A stretch of DNA of 6,744 nt from Planctomycetota bacterium (GTDB taxonomy: Bacteria > Planctomycetota > Planctomycetia > Planctomycetales > Planctomycetaceae), in assembly GCA_013151585.1 (NCBI GenBank), contig JAADHY010000504.1:1-6744 (forward strand), read 5' to 3'. A model generated the notes under the pieces. The model was not told where the DNA came from. It searched no databases and was given only the letters and a program-made list of their open reading frames with translations. Shown here in pieces: positions 1 to 5,264 of the stretch. Within the stretch, counting starts at the first letter, position 1. Each line of letters begins with the position of its first letter. Made by a program: the position numbers and the translations under genes.

Positions 1-2
1 TC

Positions 3-1769
3 GGGCGGCCCATTTCGGATCGAGAGGCTTGGAGCTCACTGAGCCATCGCCCGGCTTTCCGCCGCGCAATCCGCGAAGCCGAACGGTTGCTGAAGGAACC
101 GATCCCGGAGTTGACCGACGAGCTGTATCTGGACTTTTCTCGCACGGGAAACCGATCGCGCTGTCAGCGCGTGATGGCGGCTCGACATCGCCGCGTCTCA
201 GTGCTTGTGATGGCCGAATGCCTTGAGAATCGCGGACGGTTCCTCCCGGCGATTGAGGAGGCCCTTCGTGCTGTGTGTTCCGAAAAGACGTGGGTGATGC
301 CCGCGCACGACAGGCGGCTGCGAAACTTCCGCGGCGAGGTCAATGAAATTGATTTGCAGGTGGCGGGGCTGTCGTGGGAGTTGGCGACAGTGCTGTCGTG
401 GTTGGGCGATCGGCTCAGCCAAGACGTACGGACGCTTGTCTCCAGCGAGCTGGAACGGCGTACGTTTCGACCGCTCGAACACGCTGTGCGGACCGGCCAG
501 CCTCGCTTATGGTGGCTGACCGGCACGAACAATTGGAATGCCGTTTGCTTGGCTGGGACGACCGGCGCGGCACTGGCAACCATCGAGTCGACCGAGCGAC
601 GAGCCTTTTTCGTGGCCGCGGCCGAAAAGGCGATTCGGAACTTTCTGAGCGGCTTCACGCCGGACGGCTACTGCTCCGAGGGCATTGGCTACTGGAATTA
701 CGGTTTCGGGCACTTCGTGCTGCTGGCGGAGACCTTGTTTCAGGCGACGCAGGGTAAGCTGGACCTGCTCCAGCTTGACCCCAAAATCAAGTCCGTTGCT
801 TTGTACGGACACCGCATGGAGATTACCCCCGGCGTCTATCCCGCGTTTGCCGACTGCCACGTGGGAGCAGAACCGGCGGCTTGGATCATGGGCTGGCTCA
901 GCCGGCGGCTCGGGCTGGGATTGCGCGAAGTGGAAAAGCGCGGCCTGGCGCTCGATTGGAAACGATCCTACCCGTTATTTGCGGTCGGACTGATGGGCTT
1001 CCCGAATTCGGCGTCGCGGCACCCCTCCGCTGCATCCGGGGCAGATCGTCACGCCTTGCGGGACTGGTTTCCGGTCGCCGGCGTCCTGATTTGTCGCCTC
1101 TCGGCGGGCAAAACGCCTTTCGGAGTCGCTATGAAAGGGGGGCACAACGCCGAACATCACAACCACAACGACGTGGGTTCGTTCGTCGTAGCTGTGGGAG
1201 GTCATGCCCCTCTGGTCGATCCCGGCAGTGAAGTCTACACGCGTCGCACTTTCAGTTCGCGTCGCTACGAGAGCAAAGTGCTCAATTCCTTCGGACATCC
1301 GGTGCCGGTTGTTGCCGGGCGGCTGCAACGGAGCGGACGCTCGGCCGCCGCAAAGGTCCTCCGCGCCGAATTCACCGACGCCGCCGACACGCTGGTGTTG
1401 GACCTCCGAGCAGCGTATCCGGTCTCGGGATTAAAGATATTGCAGCGAACGTTCATCTGCTCACGGCAGGACGGCGGCCGCTTGACGGTGGTCGACCAAG
1501 TCGCCTTCACGACCAAACAAACTTTCGGCACGGCGCTGATCACGTTCGAGAAGTGGCGACAGACGGATTCGAAGAAACTGCTCATCGGCGAAGGGTCGGA
1601 CGCGGTGTCCGTCGAGATCGACGCGGGCGGAGTTCCCTTCCGCGTGCACGGCGAGATGATCGACGAAGATCTGTCCGACGGCCGCAAGCCGACGCGCATT
1701 GGCATCGACTGCGTCGCTCCGGTGCAGGCAGCCACCATTCGCTTGACAATCCGTCCGGCCAGGTTGTGA
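3..1769 (+). CDS. Heparinase II/III family polysaccharide lyase-like protein, 5'-truncated by the window edge
   Basis: Probable polysaccharide lyase that cleaves uronic-acid-containing chains by beta-elimination; the exact substrate is unknown. The frame is open without a stop from base 3, giving 588 visible residues. The first 28 (GRPISDREAW onward) fit the start of family members, so the true start is upstream; the TTG at 87 has no good ribosome binding site. An N-terminal alpha/alpha-toroid region spans about residues 1-320 and a C-terminal beta-sandwich heparinase II/III region about 345-588. Candidate catalytic motifs are N176-N177-W178-N179, Y230-W231-N232-Y233 and H385-H386-N387-H388-N389-D390, matching the Asn/Tyr/His arrangement of these lyases. 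No signal peptide can be judged because the N-terminus is missing. The next gene, a sulfatase, lies 349 bases downstream on the same strand, which supports a role in sulfated glycan breakdown. Family assignment is firm; activity and substrate are inferred. Confidence 0.94.
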   Translation, partial: GRPISDREAWSSLSHRPAFRRAIREAERLLKEPIPELTDELYLDFSRTGNRSRCQRVMAARHRRVSVLVMAECLENRGRFLPAIEEALRAVCSEKTWVMPAHDRRLRNFRGEVNEIDLQVAGLSWELATVLSWLGDRLSQDVRTLVSSELERRTFRPLEHAVRTGQPRLWWLTGTNNWNAVCLAGTTGAALATIESTERRAFFVAAAEKAIRNFLSGFTPDGYCSEGIGYWNYGFGHFVLLAETLFQATQGKLDLLQLDPKIKSVALYGHRMEITPGVYPAFADCHVGAEPAAWIMGWLSRRLGLGLREVEKRGLALDWKRSYPLFAVGLMGFPNSASRHPSAASGADRHALRDWFPVAGVLICRLSAGKTPFGVAMKGGHNAEHHNHNDVGSFVVAVGGHAPLVDPGSEVYTRRTFSSRRYESKVLNSFGHPVPVVAGRLQRSGRSAAAKVLRAEFTDAADTLVLDLRAAYPVSGLKILQRTFICSRQDGGRLTVVDQVAFTTKQTFGTALITFEKWRQTDSKKLLIGEGSDAVSVEIDAGGVPFRVHGEMIDEDLSDGRKPTRIGIDCVAPVQAATIRLTIRPARL

Positions 1770-1875
1770 CACAGCACGAAAGGGCAGGGGGCAACCTCGT
1801 TCCGGGCGGGACTGACGCCAGACTTGCTTCACGACGGTTCCTACTCTGAAGGGCCGTTCGGAGAGCGAGTGTCAC

Positions 1876-1892
1876 CGATTGCTCCACAATCG
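1876..1892. repeat. Small perfect hairpin downstream of the lyase gene
   Basis: CGATTG and CAATCG form a perfect 6-bp inverted repeat around a 5-base loop. It lies about 105 bases after the lyase stop. It is followed at 1896-1909 by two adjacent copies of CGCAACT. There is no T-run, so it is not a standard intrinsic terminator. It could be a transcript 3'-end structure or a chance feature. Confidence 0.35.
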
Positions 1893-2106
1893 AAACGCAA
1901 CTCGCAACTCACGAACGCCTTTGCAGCGCCCTTGGTGCTCGGTTTGTGTCGCTGGCAGACGACGCCATTTTGTACCGGAAGAGGCCCGTTTGAGCCTTGC
2001 CGCGGACGCCGGGAAGCGACCATACTTGTTCCGCCCGTCGAACAAAACGAGGTGCAGCCGGCCGACAATATCGGTTGCTCATCGCCGCGAGTAGGGATCC
2101 GATTTT

Positions 2107-2112
2107 GAGGGA
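2107..2112 (+). promoter_or_regulatory. Ribosome binding site of the sulfatase gene
   Basis: GAGGGA lies 6 bases before the ATG at 2119. This supports that start over the internal in-frame ATG at 2227, which would remove the basic n-region of the signal peptide. Confidence 0.75.
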
Positions 2113-2118
2113 GAGCCC

Positions 2119-3624
2119 ATGCCGTTCCACCTGATTTCAACTTCCGGTGCTCCAACGGATGCTGCGCGAGCCGCCCCGAGGCTTGCGCGACGGTTTTGGA
2201 AGGCGTTCGGGGCTTATGCGGGGATAATGCTGCTCTGTCCGTTTTTCCTTCCCGGCTTCGCCTTCGGCGACGGCCGGGGCGCGGGAACTGTTGCGCGTCC
2301 CAATTTCCTGATCGTGTTGGTGGACGATCTGCGTTGGGACGAGCTCAGTTGTGCCGGCCATCCGGTCGTGCGCACGACGCACATCGACCGGCTAGCTCAC
2401 GAGGGAGCGAGGTTCCGCAACGCCTTCGCCACTACGCCGTTGTGCTCTCCCAGCCGGGCCTCCTTCCTCACTGGCCAGTATCCGCACCACCACGGCATCG
2501 TCGACAACACGAACCGCAGCGCTCAAAGCCACCGATTAAAGACGTTTCCCCGTCTGTTACAGCAGGCTGGGTACGAGACCGCCTTCGTCGGCAAATGGCA
2601 CATGGGCAATGACGACACGCCTCGACCGGGCTTTGACTGGTGGGCCGGCTTGAAAGGTCAAGGCACGTCGTTCGATCCGGTTGTGAACGTGAACGGCAAA
2701 CGAGCGAAGATATCCGGCCACACGACCGACGCTCTGACCGAGCTGGCCGTTTCGTTTCTCAGCCGGCCGCGGCACAAGCCCTTCTGCCTTTATTTGGCTC
2801 ACAAAGCCCTGCACCCCGAACTTATCCAATACGACGATGGCAGTCTGTCGGACCCCGCGGCGGCGCGATTCCTGCCGGCCAGGCGGCATGAAAAGCTTTA
2901 CGCAGACGCTCCCGTGCCGCGCCGGCTCAACGTCGTTGACACGCTGAAAGGCAAACCAGCTTTGCGCCGCCGGATCAACGGATTGCCGCCGCTGAGCCGG
3001 CGGACCGGGACACCAGACGAGACGGTCCGCGACCGTTGGCGTATGCTGGCCGGCGTCGACGAAAGTACCGGCCGACTGCTGACGACTCTCGAACAGACCG
3101 GTCAGTTAGACCGAACCGTGTTCATCCTAACCAGCGACCACGGCTATTGGTACGGGGAGCATGGACTGAGTGTGGAACGGCGACTGGCATACGAAGAGGG
3201 AATCCGGATTCCGCTTCTGGTACGCTATCCGTCGCTGATCAAGCCCGGGCGGTTGATCGACGAGATGGCTCTGAGCATCGACTTGGCTCCGACCGTGCTC
3301 GAACTGGCCGGACTGAAACGGCCAGCGGCGATGGATGGACGAAGCTTGGTGCCGTTGCTGCGCGGCGACCATCCGGCCGATTGGCGTACGTCGTTCTTGA
3401 TTGAATACTACACAGACACGGTGTTCCCCCGCGTTTTCAAGATGGGCTACAAGGCGATCCGCACAAGGCGCTACAAGTACATCCATTACACCGAGCTGGC
3501 GGGGATGGACGAGCTTTACGACCTGGTCGCCGACCCGTACGAAATGGAAAACCTGATCGGTGAACTGAATCGGCGACCGGTGCTCGAGGAGCTGCAAGCA
3601 GAGCTGAAGACGTTGATCGAATAA
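2119..3624 (+). CDS. Secreted S1-family sulfatase (Cys-type formylglycine enzyme)
   Basis: Hydrolyses sulfate esters, probably on sulfated carbohydrates. The 501-residue length is normal for the family. The N-terminus has a long basic region (Arg/Lys to about residue 28), a hydrophobic stretch at about 29-48 and a possible cleavage site near A48, so it is predicted to be exported. D69-D70 are the metal-binding Asp pair. C109-S110-P111-S112-R113 followed by ASFLTG is the sulfatase signature in which Cys109 becomes formylglycine. K159 and H161 (GKWHMG), H228, and D340-H341 (TSDHG) match the other active-site positions. R354/R355 stand before YEEG (358-361), where many relatives have Lys. The C-terminal RRYKYI and DELYDLVADPYEMENLI segment resembles glucosamine-6-sulfatase-like S1 members; this subfamily guess is tentative. 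No maturase gene is visible nearby. The gene follows the heparinase-like gene in the same direction, which suggests joint action on a sulfated glycan. Confidence 0.96.
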   Translation: MPFHLISTSGAPTDAARAAPRLARRFWKAFGAYAGIMLLCPFFLPGFAFGDGRGAGTVARPNFLIVLVDDLRWDELSCAGHPVVRTTHIDRLAHEGARFRNAFATTPLCSPSRASFLTGQYPHHHGIVDNTNRSAQSHRLKTFPRLLQQAGYETAFVGKWHMGNDDTPRPGFDWWAGLKGQGTSFDPVVNVNGKRAKISGHTTDALTELAVSFLSRPRHKPFCLYLAHKALHPELIQYDDGSLSDPAAARFLPARRHEKLYADAPVPRRLNVVDTLKGKPALRRRINGLPPLSRRTGTPDETVRDRWRMLAGVDESTGRLLTTLEQTGQLDRTVFILTSDHGYWYGEHGLSVERRLAYEEGIRIPLLVRYPSLIKPGRLIDEMALSIDLAPTVLELAGLKRPAAMDGRSLVPLLRGDHPADWRTSFLIEYYTDTVFPRVFKMGYKAIRTRRYKYIHYTELAGMDELYDLVADPYEMENLIGELNRRPVLEELQAELKTLIE

Positions 3625-3651
3625 GCGGCAGGTATCGGCGCCCCGGACCAA

Positions 3652-3686
3652 CCCCTTCGGGGACTTGACATTGGCCACGAATGGCC
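3652..3686. terminator. Tentative hairpin pair after the sulfatase stop
   Basis: CCCC-TTC-GGGG (3652-3662) and GGCCA-CGAA-TGGCC (3673-3686) are two short hairpins beginning 28 bases after the sulfatase stop codon. Their position suits a transcript end, but neither is followed by a T-tract and the stems are only 4-5 bp. The terminator role is a weak inference. Confidence 0.22.
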
Positions 3687-3773
3687 GACGTGGGAAAATG
3701 GCTCTGCGCGGCTCGTTGGACGACGAACCAAAGGCGACTAGCTGAGTCATAGAGGAAGGCGAGACGCGTTTGC

Positions 3774-3793
3774 GAGGATGTGGGACAATCCTC
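3774..3793. repeat. 6-bp hairpin in the long intergenic region
   Basis: GAGGAT and ATCCTC form a perfect 6-bp stem around an 8-base loop. An alternative pairing of GCGAGG with the later CCTCGC is also possible. The function is unknown; no T-run follows. Confidence 0.3.
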
Positions 3794-3910
3794 CCTCGCT
3801 CTGGGCTTTAACTCAAATGGTGAATCGGCAAAGCCATCGAGAACCGAAAACCAACGGAAATCCTCGCGGTTGAAACCCGCTCGCCTCCACGACGTGGCCA
3901 AAGGGGAGCA

Positions 3911-3966
3911 GGGGAGAGGGTTGGGGGTGAGAACGCCCTCACCCGGGGCTTCTCCGGCGATCACCC
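3911..3966. repeat. G-rich intergenic inverted-repeat element
   Basis: A purine-rich stretch (GGGGAGAGGG at 3911-3920) is followed by GGGTGAG (3925-3931), a 6-base loop and the perfect complement CTCACCC (3938-3944), then by CACCCTC at about 3962-3968, which partly complements the purine stretch. The arrangement resembles dispersed G-rich palindromic elements found between genes in many GC-rich bacteria. I see only one copy here, so its repeat status in this genome is inferred from appearance. Confidence 0.45.
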
Positions 3967-4133
3967 TCTTCTGCAGGCACGAGAGGGAACTTAACCTGCT
4001 GACCCCCACGGGCACTTACACCATATCCCTCTGCAAAAGAGTCACGCGGTTCAGCCGCTTCCGTTTTCCACGGATCGCAACGATGGCTTGCTGACATTTA
4101 CTCGTTTGGGTCTTGAGACGTTTCAGAATGACG

Positions 4134-4149
4134 GAACATTTTTCTGTTC
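4134..4149. promoter_or_regulatory. Short palindrome, possible regulator site
   Basis: GAACA and TGTTC are perfect inverted 5-mers around a T-rich 6-base spacer. It lies about 69 bases upstream of the candidate promoter of the DUF1080 gene. Gram-positive LexA boxes use GAAC-N4-GTTC, but the spacing here is 8, so a LexA site is not supported. Any operator role is speculative. Confidence 0.2.
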
Positions 4150-4217
4150 GGATTGACAAAACGCGCCGGTTGTCGTGCAGTTGATCGGCGATCGTGCCGG
4201 CGCGGCGCGCGTCGAGG

Positions 4218-4246
4218 TTCACAAGACTGGTGCCGCCGACCATAAT
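4218..4246 (+). promoter_or_regulatory. Sigma70-like promoter for the DUF1080 gene
   Basis: TTCACA (4218-4223) matches the -35 consensus at 5 of 6 positions and CATAAT (4241-4246) matches the -10 consensus at 5 of 6, with the ideal 17-base spacer. Transcription would begin near 4253, leaving a leader of roughly 40 bases that includes the ribosome binding site at 4285. This indicates that the gene can be transcribed independently of the sulfatase gene. It is the best promoter match I found in the window. Confidence 0.5.
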
Positions 4247-4284
4247 TGCAGCCCCGATACTGCGTCCTTGAGGTTCCTCGTGGC

Positions 4285-4289
4285 AGGAG
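4285..4289 (+). promoter_or_regulatory. Ribosome binding site deciding the DUF1080 start
   Basis: AGGAG directly abuts an ATG at 4290 (spacing 0) but stands 6 bases before a second in-frame ATG at 4296. The second ATG therefore has the normal spacing and is preferred. Confidence 0.7.
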
Positions 4290-4295
4290 ATGACC

Positions 4296-5045
4296 ATGGT
4301 CGATCGCATGTGGTGCTTCGCATTGTTTTTCGTCCTTGCCGTTCCGCTCGGCGCGGCGGCTGCCGAGCCTTGCCTGACGGCACCGCCCGAATCCGCGAAC
4401 ATGAAAGTCCTTTTCAACGGCAAAGATCTGAGCGGCTGGGATGGTGACCCGCGGCTTTGGTCGGTGCGAAACGGAGCGATCCGGGGGGAGACGACGCCCG
4501 AAAAGCCGGCTCACGGCAACACGTTCCTGATTTGGAAAGGCGGCGTGCTGAAAGATTTCGAATTGCGGCTCTCGTTCCGCTGCACGGCGGCTAACAATTC
4601 AGGAATTCAATACCGATCCACTCACGTCACACACGGAAAAGTCAGGAATCGTTGGGTCGTCCGCGGTTACCAGCATGAAATCCGAAACGAAGTGAAGTTG
4701 CCCAGCGTTGCGGGGTTCATCTACGAAGAGGGCGGAAAGCGCGGCCGCATGTGCCTCGTCGGCGAAAAAGCGATCTGGGGACCAGACGGCAAAAAGCGAG
4801 TGTTAGGCACCCTGATCGACCAGGAAGGCTACGAAAAGCTTTTCCGGCTGAACGATTGGAATGACGTGGTGATCATTGCGGAGGGGCCTCGTATTCGGCA
4901 CTACCTTAACGGCCGACTGATCCTTGAATGCGTCGACAACCATCCTCAGCTCGCTCGCCGCGAAGGCATCCTGGCCCTGCAAATCCATGCCGGCAAACCC
5001 ATGTGGGTGGAATACAAGAACATCCGGCTTCGCACGATCGAGTAA
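4296..5045 (+). CDS. Secreted DUF1080 / 3-keto-disaccharide hydrolase-like protein
   Basis: Member of the DUF1080 family (PF06439), a concanavalin-like beta-sandwich fold; some members hydrolyse 3-keto-disaccharides, while others may bind glycans. The 249-residue length is typical. The start at 4296 is chosen by ribosome binding site spacing; the ATG at 4290 would add two residues. Residues 1-23 form a signal peptide (MVDRMW, hydrophobic FALFFVLAVPLG, then AAAA before EP), so it acts outside the cytoplasm. Family landmarks in order are VLFNGKDLSGWD near residue 40, LKDFELRLSFRC with NNSGIQYRS, GYQHEI, GFIYEEGGKRG, NDWNDVVI, HYLNGRLI, and the closing GILALQIHAGKPMWVEYKNIRLR. It is co-directional with the sulfatase but 665 bases away and has its own likely promoter. 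Its role in the same glycan pathway is inferred from context. The stop region is duplicated immediately downstream. Confidence 0.94.
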   Translation: MVDRMWCFALFFVLAVPLGAAAAEPCLTAPPESANMKVLFNGKDLSGWDGDPRLWSVRNGAIRGETTPEKPAHGNTFLIWKGGVLKDFELRLSFRCTAANNSGIQYRSTHVTHGKVRNRWVVRGYQHEIRNEVKLPSVAGFIYEEGGKRGRMCLVGEKAIWGPDGKKRVLGTLIDQEGYEKLFRLNDWNDVVIIAEGPRIRHYLNGRLILECVDNHPQLARREGILALQIHAGKPMWVEYKNIRLRTIE

Positions 5046-5060
5046 TGGGCGATCGAGTAA
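5035..5060 (+). repeat. 15-base-period tandem duplication giving a second in-frame stop
   Basis: CGATCGAGTAA occurs at 5035-5045, where it ends the DUF1080 gene, and again at 5050-5060. The offset is 15 bases, a multiple of three, so the second TAA is in the same frame as the first. This looks like a small replication-slippage duplication. Confidence 0.7.
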
Positions 5061-5119
5061 CCGGTCCCACCGAAAGCGAGCGCGGATATGTTATCAGATG
5101 CAGCGCCGGTGCTTCGTGC

Positions 5120-5133
5120 GGGCCTCCTGGCCC
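5120..5133. terminator. Tentative hairpin between convergent genes
   Basis: GGGCC-TCCT-GGCCC is a 5-bp perfect stem with a 4-base loop, lying between the ends of the DUF1080 gene and the convergent glycosyltransferase gene. The position suits a bidirectional terminator, but there is no T-tract on either side. Confidence 0.22.
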
Positions 5134-5264
5134 CGAACATCGCGGACTGCCGGTCTCCATCGGCGAACGTGGTCGGGCGTTGAACCAGAGGTCAAGGCTT
5201 GCCGCTGCCAATCCGCGGGAACATCTCGCATCCGGCCAGGTGAGCCGCCGCGCGGTGCGTCGGG

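Larger units (their letters stand above)
1770..2118. other. Intergenic region between lyase and sulfatase genes
   Basis: No convincing gene is present in these 349 bases. Short open frames on both strands give low-complexity, Arg/Ser/Pro-rich products without a recognisable domain. Visible structure is a hairpin at 1876-1892 followed by a tandem heptamer CGCAACT x2 at 1896-1909, and a weak 4-bp hairpin at 2062-2074. There is no hairpin with a T-tract after the lyase stop, so no standard intrinsic terminator is seen. The sulfatase promoter probably lies here, but I find no strong -35/-10 pair. Confidence 0.6.
3625..4289. other. Long intergenic region between sulfatase and DUF1080 genes
   Basis: No convincing gene is seen in these 665 bases. 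The open frame starting with GTG at 3780 runs through the G-rich repeat and gives a low-complexity product. The region contains two small hairpins just after the sulfatase stop (3652-3686), a hairpin at 3774-3793, a G-rich inverted-repeat element at 3911-3966, a short palindrome at 4134-4149, and a sigma70-like promoter at 4218-4246 for the next gene. I find no tRNA features, transposase remnant or CRISPR-like repetition. A small RNA cannot be excluded. Confidence 0.6.

Noticed and set aside
29..226. Short + strand open frame at the left edge
   Set aside because: It overlaps the lyase gene in another frame, and its Arg/Ser/Pro-rich product has no recognisable domain.
1997..2026. TTGCCG - 18 bases - CATACT as a promoter for the sulfatase gene
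   Set aside because: Only about 4 of 6 matches in each hexamer, and 93 bases from the start codon; too weak to call.
1841..2155. Open frames on both strands in the gap between lyase and sulfatase genes
   Set aside because: No domain, no good ribosome binding site and a low-complexity composition typical of GC-rich non-coding DNA.
3665..3670. Perfect TTGACA after the sulfatase stop
   Set aside because: No -10-like hexamer at 16-18 bases downstream (the region is GC-rich and contains a hairpin).
3780..4094. 104-codon open frame starting with GTG
   Set aside because: It reads through the G-rich inverted repeat, has no ribosome binding site of note and no recognisable domain.
4154..4159. TTGACA upstream of the DUF1080 gene
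   Set aside because: No -10 hexamer at the right distance; the pair at 4218-4246 is clearly better.
3625..4289. A tRNA, CRISPR array or transposase remnant in the long gap
   Set aside because: No T-loop/anticodon pattern, no regularly spaced repeats, and no transposase-like peptide in any frame.
4016..4514. Two - strand open frames opposite the DUF1080 start region
   Set aside because: They are antisense to a well-supported gene and show no family motifs.
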